A stretch of 64,000 nucleotides of DNA from JBAXTE01 sp964653595 (GTDB lineage: Bacteria > Bacteroidota > Bacteroidia > Bacteroidales > WCHB1-69). The stretch is taken from NCBI GenBank assembly GCA_964653595.1, contig CAZZHH010000008.1, positions 1-64,000 of the forward strand. The letters run 5' to 3'. This document shows, piece after piece, positions 16,074-24,620 of this stretch; positions within the stretch are counted from its first letter, which is position 1; every line of letters begins with the position of its first letter. The position numbers and the translations under genes are program-made. Below the pieces are notes generated by a model. That model was not told the origin of the DNA. It made no database searches and saw nothing but the letters and a program-made list of their open reading frames with translations.

Positions 16074-17081
16074 TTGAAAAAAATTCTAATCATACAAACG
16101 GCATCCATCGGAGATGTAATACTGGTGACTTCACTTCTCGAAAAACTACATCAATCTCACCCAGATGCATCTATTGATTTGTTGGTGAAACAGGACAATA
16201 AATCTCTGTTTGCCAATCATCCATTTCTTCGGCATTTGTTTGTCTGGAATAAAAAAGAACAAAAATACAAAAACTTGATGGCACTCATTTTTCAAGTCCG
16301 TGCCCAAAAATATGATTATGTGTTCAACGTTCAGCGTTTTGCCTCAAGCGGTTTGATCACGGCATTGAGCGGCGCAAAAATGACAATCGGTTTTTCAAAA
16401 AATCCAATGTCGATCTTTTTCAGCAAACGTTTCCCACACGTCATTTCAACCGATGCCAATGCTCCATATGAATTAATGCGAAATCACCAGTTGATTGCTG
16501 CAATAACGGATCAAGAGTATGCGCCGACCCGGCTTTATCCATCAACTCATGACGATGCATTGACGTCTCAATTTAAAACAAAAAAATATATTTGCATTGC
16601 GCCGACCTCTTTGTGGTTTACCAAACAGTTTCCCGAAAATCGTTGGGCTGAACTGATTAAGGGAATCCCTGTCGATTACCAAGTTTATCTGTTGGGAGCG
16701 AAAAATGATGAAGCAGTGTGTAAAAGGATTATTCACAATGTAAACCAGTCTAATGTGATGAGTCTCTGTGGAAAACTATCCTTGCTGGAGTCCGCTTCGT
16801 TACTCAGGGACGCTCAAATCAACTATGTGAACGATTCGGCTCCGTTGCATCTGGCTTGTGCCGTGAATGCTCCGGTGGTAGCGATTTTCTGCTCCACGGT
16901 GCCGGAATTCGGCTTTGCACCATTGACCGAAAACAGTACGATCGTGCAAACGGATTTGAAATTGTTGTGCCGTCCCTGTGGTCTTCATGGCCATAGAATT
17001 TGTCCCGAAAAACATTTTGATTGTGCGAATTCAATTGATATGAAGAGACTATTAGCAATGATTGATTCCCAAAACCGATAA
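16074..17081 (+). CDS. Glycosyltransferase family 9, LPS heptosyltransferase-like
   Basis: The protein has 335 residues. The N terminus, KKILIIQTASIGDVIL, is the GT9 signature (WaaC/WaaF type). The C-terminal domain has APTSLWFTKQFP (donor contacts), SLLESASLLRDA, NDSAPLHLACA and VAIFCSTVPEFGFAP. It should add a heptose or related sugar to lipopolysaccharide core at the inner face of the membrane. The start is TTG at 16074; no ATG or GTG is placed to give the conserved N terminus. Base composition is richer in G and C than in its neighbours. Confidence 0.88.
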   Translation: MKKILIIQTASIGDVILVTSLLEKLHQSHPDASIDLLVKQDNKSLFANHPFLRHLFVWNKKEQKYKNLMALIFQVRAQKYDYVFNVQRFASSGLITALSGAKMTIGFSKNPMSIFFSKRFPHVISTDANAPYELMRNHQLIAAITDQEYAPTRLYPSTHDDALTSQFKTKKYICIAPTSLWFTKQFPENRWAELIKGIPVDYQVYLLGAKNDEAVCKRIIHNVNQSNVMSLCGKLSLLESASLLRDAQINYVNDSAPLHLACAVNAPVVAIFCSTVPEFGFAPLTENSTIVQTDLKLLCRPCGLHGHRICPEKHFDCANSIDMKRLLAMIDSQNR

Positions 17082-17391
17082 AAATCATCTTAAATACCTT
17101 TTTACTGATACTTTTTGTTTGACTTAAAAAAAGTTAATTTACCTTGTTGTGATTTTTTTAATTACGATCGGAGATATGCTCGATATTTTTTGTTTATTGA
17201 TTTTAACCATGTTAGTATCAGAGAGTTGTTTTTTGATTTAAAGATTCTAATTATCATTGATTGAGCATGTTAATACAAATTTCCATTCAACTTTAACTTT
17301 AGTTGAACTGTGTATTGTTAAAATTTGATTTTTTTGTTATATATTTGCTTCAAAGAATAATAAAATCAAACAATAACAAAAACAAAAAATT
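17082..17391. other. 310-base gene-free spacer before the peptide transporter
   Basis: No open frame or RNA gene is seen. It contains an inverted repeat TTCAACT-(8)-AGTTGAA at 17286-17307, about 33 bases upstream of the -7 box at 17340, which could be an operator. A weaker imperfect palindrome lies near 17165-17182. Confidence 0.5.
17340..17347 (+). promoter_or_regulatory. -7 box of the POT transporter gene
   Basis: TATATTTG fits TAnnTTTG, 44 bases before the ATG at 17392. Confidence 0.6.
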
Positions 17392-18930
17392 ATGTTTAAA
17401 AATCACCCAAAAGGATTATTAGCAGCAGCCCTTGCCAATATGGGCGAGCGCTTCGGATTCTACACGATGATGGCTATTTTGGCCTTATTTTTACAAGCAA
17501 AATTTGGATTGGATGGTAAAAACGCAGGGTATATATACTCTACTTTTTATTTTTCAATATACATTTTAGCATTTGTCGGAGGTATTATTGCCGATAAAAC
17601 TCGAAATTATAAAGGAACTATCTTGACTGGTTTAATTGTGATGGCTGTTGGTTATTTCTTGATAGCAATTCCTTCACCAACTCCAACTCCAAACAAGACA
17701 TTATTTATCATTTTAACATGTCTTGGTTTGTTTGTAATTGCTTTTGGTAACGGCTTGTTTAAAGGAAATCTTCAAGCTCTAGTTGGGCAAATGTATGATA
17801 ATGAGAAGTTTAGTAAGATGAGAGACTCTGGTTTTTCTCTCTTCTATATGTTCATCAACGTAGGAGCCATTTTTGCTCCTTTCACAGCGATAGGTGTTAG
17901 AAACTGGTGGCTATCCAAAAATGGTTTTGCGTACAACTCTGATTTGCCTGCTTTATGTCACTCTCATTTAGAAGGAACTATTACCCCTAAAGCGACAGAA
18001 ACGTTTAGTGAATTAGCAAACAAAGTGAGTGAAGTTCCAGTTGCCGATTTGGGTGTGTTTGCTAAGGAATATTTGAATGTGTTTACTACTGGATTTCACT
18101 ATGCATTTGGGGTTGCAATTTTTGCAATGGCTATCTCTTTAACCATTTATTTGATAAATAAAAAGCACCTTCCAAACGCGAAGAAAGTAGTAGTTGGTGA
18201 AAAACAAAACATTGATTCTGATGCTATTAAGATGGATGCTAAAGAAATCAAACAAAGAATGTATGCTCTTTTTGCTGTATTTGCTGTTGTAATTTTCTTC
18301 TGGTTCTCATTTCACCAAAACGGACTAACTCTTACTTTCTTTGCTAAAGAGTATACCGATTTAAGCATGATTAAGCTAGATTTAGGTGTCGTTACTATTC
18401 AAGGTGCAGAAATCTTCCAATCTATCAATCCATTCTTTGTGGTATTTTTAACTCCTGTTATTTTGGCACTATTTGGTTGGCTTCGTGCTCGAGGAAAAGA
18501 ACCTTCTACTCCTAAAAAAATTGCAATAGGTATGTTGATAGCTGCTTTAGGTTTTGTAGTGATGGCTATTGGATCCTACTTGTCAAACCTACCTCTTCAT
18601 TCCGAAGTAGTTGCCACAGGAGCTTCTTCTGTTAAAGTAACTCCATTCTTATTAATTGGAACATACTTTATTCTTACTGTAGCCGAATTATTCATCAGTC
18701 CGCTTGGAATCTCCTTTGTTTCAAAAGTTGCTCCTCCACAATATCAAGGGATCATGCAAGGTGGTTGGTTAGGCGCTACAGCTATTGGAAATCAACTTTT
18801 ATTTATTGGTGCAATTCTATATGAAAGTATTCCAATTTGGATGACTTGGTCCGTTTTTGTTATAGCTTGTTTAATTTCAATGTTTACAATGGTGTTTATG
18901 CTTAAATGGCTTGAACGCGTAGCAAAATAA
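17392..18930 (+). CDS. Proton-coupled oligopeptide transporter (POT/PTR family)
   Basis: The protein has 512 residues with about 12-14 hydrophobic segments. The POT signature is near the N terminus: NMGERFGFYTMM (ExxERFxYY motif, ~17-28), then GGIIADKTRNYKG (MFS loop) and GNGLFKGNLQALVGQMY with the PTR motif. A long loop sits near residues 180-215, and SPLGISFVSKVAPPQYQGIMQG is conserved near 440. It imports di- and tripeptides with protons across the inner membrane. It is a single gene between its own promoter and a strong terminator. Confidence 0.92.
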   Translation: MFKNHPKGLLAAALANMGERFGFYTMMAILALFLQAKFGLDGKNAGYIYSTFYFSIYILAFVGGIIADKTRNYKGTILTGLIVMAVGYFLIAIPSPTPTPNKTLFIILTCLGLFVIAFGNGLFKGNLQALVGQMYDNEKFSKMRDSGFSLFYMFINVGAIFAPFTAIGVRNWWLSKNGFAYNSDLPALCHSHLEGTITPKATETFSELANKVSEVPVADLGVFAKEYLNVFTTGFHYAFGVAIFAMAISLTIYLINKKHLPNAKKVVVGEKQNIDSDAIKMDAKEIKQRMYALFAVFAVVIFFWFSFHQNGLTLTFFAKEYTDLSMIKLDLGVVTIQGAEIFQSINPFFVVFLTPVILALFGWLRARGKEPSTPKKIAIGMLIAALGFVVMAIGSYLSNLPLHSEVVATGASSVKVTPFLLIGTYFILTVAELFISPLGISFVSKVAPPQYQGIMQGGWLGATAIGNQLLFIGAILYESIPIWMTWSVFVIACLISMFTMVFMLKWLERVAK

Positions 18931-18951
18931 CATTCAATATTAATATTTTAT

Positions 18952-18985
18952 AAAAGCCGTTGGATTTTCTAGCGGCTTTTTTATT
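18952..18985 (+). terminator. Terminator of the POT transporter gene
   Basis: AAAAGCCGTT pairs with AGCGGCTTTT, followed by a T run. Confidence 0.85.
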
Positions 18986-18992
18986 ATATTTG
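18985..18992 (+). promoter_or_regulatory. -7 box of the C2-like secreted protein gene
   Basis: TATATTTG fits TAnnTTTG, 23 bases before the ATG at 19016 and directly after the preceding terminator. Confidence 0.6.
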
Positions 18993-19015
18993 CTTTATAA
19001 TCAAATGATTGGTGT

Positions 19016-19903
19016 ATGAAGATTATTGTAAAATGTTTCATTGTTCTAAGTTTGCTCGTGTTTGTTATAAATCAGAGTTTCTCTCAGCAGGATTCTTTGG
19101 TGATAAAAAAGGTTAGGGTCATTCCTGATACAATAATCTCAGGGGTTCGTGGCATCGGGATTTCTTATGTTTCCAATTTGGTGTACGATACCCTCTTTCA
19201 TAAGAATAAACGTCCGGCTTCATTATATTTGGTGTTCTCATTGACGAAAAAAGGAAAAGCTGTTGAATGTCAAAATTCATCCAGTAAATATTGTAAAAAC
19301 AGGGAGTTCAAATACCGTATAAGTTTGTCTTCCCGAATAGGAGAAATGACATTTCTGCCTTTTTATGAATTGAATCTGCTGGAAGGGGAGCAATCGGTCG
19401 ATCTGACCATTGATGCGTTGATGAGCGATACCAGCATCTTTGATAGCACCCTCAAACCTGTTCTTTTGGTGGGAGAAAGGAAGCATCGTATCTCTTTCAG
19501 TAAGCCTCCCATCGAACAATTTAGTGTTTTGGTGAGTGGTGTGAGGGTCTTGGATACCGATTTTAAAGGGAAACAGTGGGATTACAACCTGCTTTCTGGT
19601 TCTCCGCCGGATATCTGTTGGAATGTGACCATCGGTGCCGGCGATTCCTACAATTCACTTTATCGGTCGTCGGTGATGAAAAATGCATACAGCGCCGCTT
19701 GGATCGATTGGGCCGAAGAGGTGGTGATAAGTAAAGGCGATCGGATTTGTATTGCAGTGTACGATGACGATTTGATGAGTGATGATCTGATTGGCTCTAT
19801 CTGTGGCGGTTTGTCGGATATTGTACTGATGTCGCAAAAAAAACAGCCCCTCGTTTTCGATCGGCTGTCTTATTTTACTTTTATGATCAATAAGATAAAA
19901 TAA
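19016..19903 (+). CDS. Secreted protein of unknown function with a possible C2-like C-terminal domain
   Basis: The protein has 295 residues, with a signal peptide ending near INQSFSQQ (about 24). It is mostly beta-rich. The C-terminal third contains SPPDICWNVTIG, then KGDRICIAVYDDDLMSDDLIG, an acidic DDD-x5-D pattern that recalls Ca2+-binding loops of C2 domains. This is a resemblance only. The gene is clearly richer in G and C and uses more C/G-ending codons than its neighbours, a possible sign of transfer. It ends one base before the convergent gene at 19905. Confidence 0.55.
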   Translation: MKIIVKCFIVLSLLVFVINQSFSQQDSLVIKKVRVIPDTIISGVRGIGISYVSNLVYDTLFHKNKRPASLYLVFSLTKKGKAVECQNSSSKYCKNREFKYRISLSSRIGEMTFLPFYELNLLEGEQSVDLTIDALMSDTSIFDSTLKPVLLVGERKHRISFSKPPIEQFSVLVSGVRVLDTDFKGKQWDYNLLSGSPPDICWNVTIGAGDSYNSLYRSSVMKNAYSAAWIDWAEEVVISKGDRICIAVYDDDLMSDDLIGSICGGLSDIVLMSQKKQPLVFDRLSYFTFMINKIK

Positions 19904-19904
19904 A

Positions 19905-20456
19905 CTACTCTTTTTCTTCCTCCCTCAAGAATTTCAGATTTTCTCCAAAAAACAAAGTGTAAACGGGAGATTTGGCTTCTTCTTTTTTCTTGCAAACCAA
20001 CTCAATCCATGATTCTTTGGGTGTGATGTATTTGACCCCAGCTCCAAATTCCCCGTGGTTGGAATAGACATCGTACTCTTTTTCAGCAGCAATGTCGGTG
20101 ATCTTTTGGTATGGTTTCATTTCTTCGTTTAAATAGACGATCACTTCGATCATCTTTCCTTTTTCGTCCGTGATGATAGCGGTCTCTTCATTGTTCTTGC
20201 TGGTAAACCGATAGAGAATGTTGCCGTCGTTGCCTTGACCAACCGTAAGCTCATTGTCGTCGGTGTACCCATATTTATTAGAAAGTGACATTCCTTTGCT
20301 ATATGCAGATTTGGGCAATTGTGACGGTTTTAATTTCAGGAATCCCTTGATTTCCTTTTTTTCAAAGTGATACGGAAGGGTGCTTTCGGAACTCTGGGCC
20401 ATCATCGATGATGTGAAAATCATCATGATTACGCTTAATATTAATAGTTTTCGCAT
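19905..20456 (-). CDS. Secreted protein of unknown function
   Basis: The protein has 183 residues with a signal peptide cleaved near SSMMAQ (about 21). The mature part is polar and lysine/glutamate-rich, with no domain I recognise. It is convergent with the C2-like gene, the stop codons being one base apart, and shares that gene's higher G+C content. No clear promoter box is seen upstream. Confidence 0.6.
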   Translation of the reverse strand: MRKLLILSVIMMIFTSSMMAQSSESTLPYHFEKKEIKGFLKLKPSQLPKSAYSKGMSLSNKYGYTDDNELTVGQGNDGNILYRFTSKNNEETAIITDEKGKMIEVIVYLNEEMKPYQKITDIAAEKEYDVYSNHGEFGAGVKYITPKESWIELVCKKKEEAKSPVYTLFFGENLKFLREEEKE

Positions 20457-20584
20457 CTTGTTGGTTTTTTAGTGAATAATAACGTGTATACGAAATTGAT
20501 TATTGTTTGTTTCAGCTATCTTAAAAGAGACAGGAATTAAAAGCTACACAATTATCGTACCTTATAAAGTCCATATATCTAAAA

Positions 20585-20617
20585 AAAAGAGTGTCCCAGA
20601 TATCTGTACACTCTTTT
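20585..20617 (-). terminator. Terminator of the aminotransferase gene
   Basis: AAAAGAGTGT pairs with ACACTCTTTT around an inner palindrome CAGATATCTG. The minus-strand 3' side runs into a T tract. It lies 20 bases after the aminotransferase stop. Confidence 0.75.
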
Positions 20618-20636
20618 ATAAATATTGGAGAACGAA

Positions 20637-21833
20637 TTATTTTCTTCCAGGATATGTTCTTACGGCTTCTTTCAAGCAGTTCATGGCCGCTTTCATGTCT
20701 GTTACGTTCAGACAGTAGCTGATTCTGATTTCATCTTTTCCAGAACCTTTAGTTGCATAGAAGCCAGTTGCAGGTGCTACCATCACGGTTTCTCCGTTTA
20801 AGTTGAAACCTTCAAGTAACCATTGGCAGAACTTGTCTGAATCATCAATCGGCAGCTTGGCCATGGCATAGAATGCGCCACCAGGATTTGGACAGAAACA
20901 TCCCTCCATTTTGTTTATTGCTTCTACAACCACATTGCGGCGGGCTACATACTCGTTCAACACTTCGTCGAAGTAGGATTGAGGAGTGTCGATAGCCGCT
21001 TCCGAAAGAATTTGACCAAAGGTTGGGGGACTTAAACGGGCTTGGGCAAATTTCATTGCGGTATTGTATAAATCCACATTTTTGGTAATAAATGTTCCAA
21101 TTCTTGCACCGCAAGCGCTATAACGTTTCGAAACAGAATCCAGCAACACTACGTTTTGTTGGATGTCTAATAGGTTCATCGCTGAGAAATGTTCGTTTCC
21201 ATCATAACAGAATTCACGATATACTTCATCAGATAATAAAAATAGGTCGTGTTTTTTGATGATGTTGCTTAACGTTTTCAATTCCTCTTTTGAATAAAGA
21301 TATCCAGTTGGGTTGTTTGGGTTGCAAATAAGGATTGCTTTTGTTTTTGGAGTGATAAGTTTTTCAAACTCTTCAATTGGAGGCAAGGCAAATCCATCCA
21401 TGATAGTTGATGGAATTGGTTTAACTACAACTCCCGCTTGATTTGCAAAGCCGTTATAATTTGCATAAAATGGTTCTGGAATAATTACTTCATCGCCTGG
21501 ATCCATACAGCACATAAAGGCGAATATGATTCCCTCAGACCCACCATTAGTGACTATGATTTCGTTTTCAGTGATGTTGATGTTGAATCGTTTGTAATAT
21601 TCAACCAGCTTTTTTCTGTAAGATAAAATCCCTGCAGAGTGGCTATATTCGACTACTTTGATGTCGGTGTTTTTCATCACGTTCATTGCATCCACTGGGG
21701 TGGCAATGTCGGGTTGGCCGATGTTTAGGTGATATACTTTCACCCCTCTTTTTTTGGCTTCATCAGAAAATGGGACAAGCTTCCGGATTGGGGAAGCGGG
21801 CATGTTTTGTCCTTTTTGGGAAATTTTTGGCAT
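20637..21833 (-). CDS. PLP-dependent aminotransferase, class I (aspartate aminotransferase-like)
   Basis: The protein has 398 residues of fold-type I. Marks are YHLNIGQPDIATP (substrate-binding N terminus, ~34-46), NPNNPTGYLY (~174-183), the SDEVYREFCYDG strand, the Schiff-base Lys in SVSKRY (near 235), and an Arg in DEIRISYCLN near the C terminus. It transfers amino groups between amino and 2-oxo acids in the cytoplasm. Aspartate is the usual substrate of this subgroup, though others are possible. It is a single gene flanked by terminators. Confidence 0.85.
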   Translation of the reverse strand: MPKISQKGQNMPASPIRKLVPFSDEAKKRGVKVYHLNIGQPDIATPVDAMNVMKNTDIKVVEYSHSAGILSYRKKLVEYYKRFNINITENEIIVTNGGSEGIIFAFMCCMDPGDEVIIPEPFYANYNGFANQAGVVVKPIPSTIMDGFALPPIEEFEKLITPKTKAILICNPNNPTGYLYSKEELKTLSNIIKKHDLFLLSDEVYREFCYDGNEHFSAMNLLDIQQNVVLLDSVSKRYSACGARIGTFITKNVDLYNTAMKFAQARLSPPTFGQILSEAAIDTPQSYFDEVLNEYVARRNVVVEAINKMEGCFCPNPGGAFYAMAKLPIDDSDKFCQWLLEGFNLNGETVMVAPATGFYATKGSGKDEIRISYCLNVTDMKAAMNCLKEAVRTYPGRK

Positions 21834-21857
21834 ATTATTATTGTTTATTTGATTTCA

Positions 21858-21887
21858 AAAAAAATGTCCTGTCGTTTGACAGGACAA
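21858..21887 (-). terminator. Terminator of the DUF1573 gene
   Basis: TGTCCTGTC and GACAGGACA form a perfect 9-pair stem with a 4-base loop. On the minus strand eight T follow. Confidence 0.9.
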
Positions 21888-21933
21888 AATTCTAAAAAAA
21901 AATCGGTTTTTTTACTATAAATATTTTTTTTAT

Positions 21934-22386
21934 TTAATTAGAAACCGGACTTTTTGTTTTTTCTGGTAATGTTTCTGCTGGTTTTGCTAATACGTTGCCT
22001 TTTATCGATAAAACAACTCTATCTTCGGTAGCATTAGATAATACAGTAATAGTTTTACTAATTGCTCCAATTCTGTTTGTATCATAATGCACTTTGATAG
22101 AAGCAGTTTTCCCAGCCATAATTGGCTCTTTTGGCCAGCTTGGAGTAGTACAACCACATGAAGTGATTACATTAGATAAAACCAAAGGCTCTTTGCCAGT
22201 GTTTTTAAAAGTGAATTCGCAATCTCCATTTGCATTTTGCTGAATGGTGCCATAATCGTGAACTAATTTTTCAAACTTGATCACGGGAGCTTTTGTGTTT
22301 TTAACAGGTTCTTTTTTTTCTTGAGCACTAACGCTATATGTAATAAATATTAGCGAAAGCATTAGAATTGAAGTGATTTTTTTCAT
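21934..22386 (-). CDS. DUF1573 secreted protein
   Basis: The protein has 150 residues. A signal peptide (cleaved near YSVSAQ, ~22) is followed by one Ig-like DUF1573 domain: FEKLVHDYGTIQQ, FKNTGKEPLVL and the hallmark SCGCTTPSWPKEPI. The family is common in Bacteroidota, exported to the periplasm or surface, and its role is unknown. The C-terminal ~20 residues are a Pro/Lys-rich tail. It has its own promoter and terminator. Confidence 0.88.
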   Translation of the reverse strand: MKKITSILMLSLIFITYSVSAQEKKEPVKNTKAPVIKFEKLVHDYGTIQQNANGDCEFTFKNTGKEPLVLSNVITSCGCTTPSWPKEPIMAGKTASIKVHYDTNRIGAISKTITVLSNATEDRVVLSIKGNVLAKPAETLPEKTKSPVSN

Positions 22387-22417
22387 TGTTGTAAGAATTT
22401 TAAATATTACGTTGTTG

Positions 22418-22425
22418 CAAATTTA
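22418..22425 (-). promoter_or_regulatory. -7 box of the DUF1573 gene
   Basis: Minus-strand TAAATTTG fits TAnnTTTG, 31 bases before the ATG at 22386. Confidence 0.55.
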
Positions 22426-22631
22426 CTTTATTTTTTAATTAGATTCATATTTTTTTTAGAACGGATAAATTGAGTTAAAAATCGTGCCAAAATAATCAAA
22501 GTATTAATCTTTTTTGTTGTGATCAGTTAAAATTGAAATGTTACATGGTTTTAGACTTCTTTGGTGTTTTTTTAGTTGCATGCCAAGTCATAAACTTTTT
22601 CTTTAAATATTATCAAACCCTAATAATTCAA

Positions 22632-22653
22632 TTTTTTTTTTTTTTTTTTTTTT
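22632..22653. repeat. 22-base homopolymeric T tract
   Basis: Twenty-two consecutive T stand 3 bases beyond the stop of the HD-hydrolase gene, in a ~270-base spacer that otherwise holds nothing recognisable. On the minus strand this is an A run, so it is not a terminator tail for that gene. Confidence 0.9.
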
Positions 22654-22656
22654 AAC

Positions 22657-23214
22657 TTACAGTCCAAGTTCTGTTGAAATTTCGGTCATTGCAGTCAGTG
22701 AAATTTGTGCAAATTGTTCTATTGTGATTCCAATTTTTTTGCACTCTAAAATGTTTTCTCTTTTAACTGAAGCGGCGAAGTTTTTCTCTTTCATTCGTTT
22801 GATTATGGATTTCAGTTTTACAGATTCAATTTTCTTATCTGGATAAACGTATGTAGTTGCCATTATCAAACCAGTAATTGTTTCACCTGCAGCTAGTGCA
22901 TGTTCAAGACGCGTCTCTCTTACTTTTGGAGCTGCATCTTCGTTATGCATTACAATGGCGTCTATGACATGTTTAGGAACAGATATGTCTGCCAGAATTT
23001 CAGGTGTTCTAGTTCCATGAATTTTTGGATCAGCATTGGTTATTTCTACATCAAGGTCGTGAAGAAGTCCTGCAATTCCCCATTCTTCTTCATTTTCATG
23101 AAAATGATGTGCTAAGGCGCGCATTACTGCTTCTGATGCAATAGAATGGCGAATCATCGCTTCATTTTGGATGTTTTTTTTTAGTAATATTAAAGCTTCT
23201 TCTCTTGAAATCAT
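22657..23214 (-). CDS. HD-domain phosphohydrolase
   Basis: The protein has 185 residues. The metal-binding HD pattern is visible: an early His (MIRHSIAS, ~23), LLHDLD (~51-56), and His in IVMHNED (~91). The HDIG-like family hydrolyses phosphate esters such as nucleotides or cyclic nucleotides. The substrate is not predictable. It is divergent from the flavodiiron gene, and no clear promoter box is visible in the short divergent region on this side. Confidence 0.8.
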   Translation of the reverse strand: MISREEALILLKKNIQNEAMIRHSIASEAVMRALAHHFHENEEEWGIAGLLHDLDVEITNADPKIHGTRTPEILADISVPKHVIDAIVMHNEDAAPKVRETRLEHALAAGETITGLIMATTYVYPDKKIESVKLKSIIKRMKEKNFAASVKRENILECKKIGITIEQFAQISLTAMTEISTELGL

Positions 23215-23272
23215 TGATTTAGTTGATGTTTTTAAGGATAGATTTTTTCTAATTCGATATAAAGATTTTTGA

Positions 23273-23303
23273 TTGCAAAAAATACTTTTTTTACATACCT
23301 TTG
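23273..23303 (+). promoter_or_regulatory. Promoter of the flavodiiron protein gene
   Basis: TACCTTTG at 23296-23303 with TTG at 23273-23275 gives 20-base spacing, a good match to the Bacteroidota promoter. It excludes the upstream in-frame TTG at 23269. Confidence 0.65.
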
Positions 23304-23328
23304 CTACAAAATTATAAAAAATGATTCT

Positions 23329-24555
23329 ATGAACAATAGAGAAATATTATCTGTCTCACAATCGGTAAAATGGATTGGGATATTAGATGCGGATATTCGC
23401 ACTTTTGATATAGTTATGGAAACAGAGTATGGTACAACCTACAATTCCTATCTCGTTGATGCAGAATTTCCTGCAATAATTGAAACAGCCAAAGAGAAAT
23501 TTTGGGATTTATATGAAACCAAAATTCGTGCTTCAATTGATCCGTCAAATATTAAATACATTGTTGTAAACCATACCGAACCGGATCATTCGGGTAGCGT
23601 ACGTAGATTATTAAATATTGCACCAAATGCTACTGTAGCTGGGAGTGGTAATGCAATTCGTTATTTGAAAGACCAAATAGGGGATGATTTTCCTAGCCTC
23701 GTAGTAAAAGATGGTGATGTGATTGATCTTGGGAACAAACATCTTAAAGTGATTGGTGCTCCGAACTTACATTGGCCTGATTCCATCTATACTTATCTCG
23801 AAGAAGACAAAGTTTTGTTTACATGCGACTCATTTGGAGCACATTATTGTCATCCCGAAATGTTTGATGATAGAGTAGGGGATTATGAAGATGCTTTTAA
23901 ATATTATTTCGACGTTATTTTAAAACCATTCAGTCGCTTTTTCTTGAAAGCAATCGAAAAAATTGCTCCTTTAGAGATAAAAGCAATTTGTACAGGCCAT
24001 GGCCCCATTCTTAGGTCAAATTGGAAAAAGATCGTTGATTTGTCTAAAAAATATTCTGAAGAGTACTTGATGGTTCCAGAGAAGAATCGAGTTTTTGTAG
24101 CATACGTTTCTGCATATGGTTATACTAAAGAGTTGGCAGAGAAGATAGTCGAAGGAATCCAGTCGGTAGATGGTATTTTGGTAGATTTATGCGACATTGA
24201 AAAAATGGATGCTGCCACATTGGCTGGAAAAATTGAAAGTGCTAATGCATATCTACTCGGTAGTCCTACCATCAATCAAAACATGTTGCCTCAACTATAT
24301 TCTTGCTTTGCATCCATGACCCCTTTGCGAGAAAAGGGAAAACTTGCTTCGGCGTTTGGATCTTACGGGTGGAGTGGTGAAGCTGAGAAATTTATAGTTG
24401 CAAATATTGAAAATTTAAAACTAGATTTTTTGGGTACTACCTGTTTTGTTAAGTTTCGTCCTCAAGCCAAAGATTTCAGCCAATTTATTGATTTTGGGAA
24501 AACATTTGCTTTAAAATTGAAAGAAAAAAATAGTTTGACAAACTGCAATTTATAA
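23329..24555 (+). CDS. Flavodiiron protein (A-type; oxygen/nitric oxide reductase)
   Basis: The protein has 408 residues. The N-terminal metallo-beta-lactamase-like domain keeps the di-iron ligands: H-x-E-x-D-H in NHTEPDHSGS (~83-88), His in PNLHWPDS, Asp in CDSFGAHYC and His in TGHGP. A flavodoxin-like domain follows from ~255 (VAYVSAYGYTKELAEKI; GSPTINQNM; SYGWSGEAEK). It reduces O2 to water or NO to N2O in the cytoplasm using electrons from rubredoxin or a reductase encoded elsewhere. No rubredoxin domain is fused. This suggests exposure to oxygen or NO in a largely anaerobic or microaerobic life. Confidence 0.93.
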   Translation: MNNREILSVSQSVKWIGILDADIRTFDIVMETEYGTTYNSYLVDAEFPAIIETAKEKFWDLYETKIRASIDPSNIKYIVVNHTEPDHSGSVRRLLNIAPNATVAGSGNAIRYLKDQIGDDFPSLVVKDGDVIDLGNKHLKVIGAPNLHWPDSIYTYLEEDKVLFTCDSFGAHYCHPEMFDDRVGDYEDAFKYYFDVILKPFSRFFLKAIEKIAPLEIKAICTGHGPILRSNWKKIVDLSKKYSEEYLMVPEKNRVFVAYVSAYGYTKELAEKIVEGIQSVDGILVDLCDIEKMDAATLAGKIESANAYLLGSPTINQNMLPQLYSCFASMTPLREKGKLASAFGSYGWSGEAEKFIVANIENLKLDFLGTTCFVKFRPQAKDFSQFIDFGKTFALKLKEKNSLTNCNL

Positions 24556-24620
24556 GCTCTAAAAATTCAAATTGGTGCAATCTTTGATGTAATATTGCCT
24601 TTTTTACTAAATTATCGAAT

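Noticed and set aside
21885..21894. Possible promoter box for the aminotransferase gene on the minus strand
   Set aside because: TAGAATTTTG has one base too many for TAnnTTTG and sits in the neighbouring terminator.
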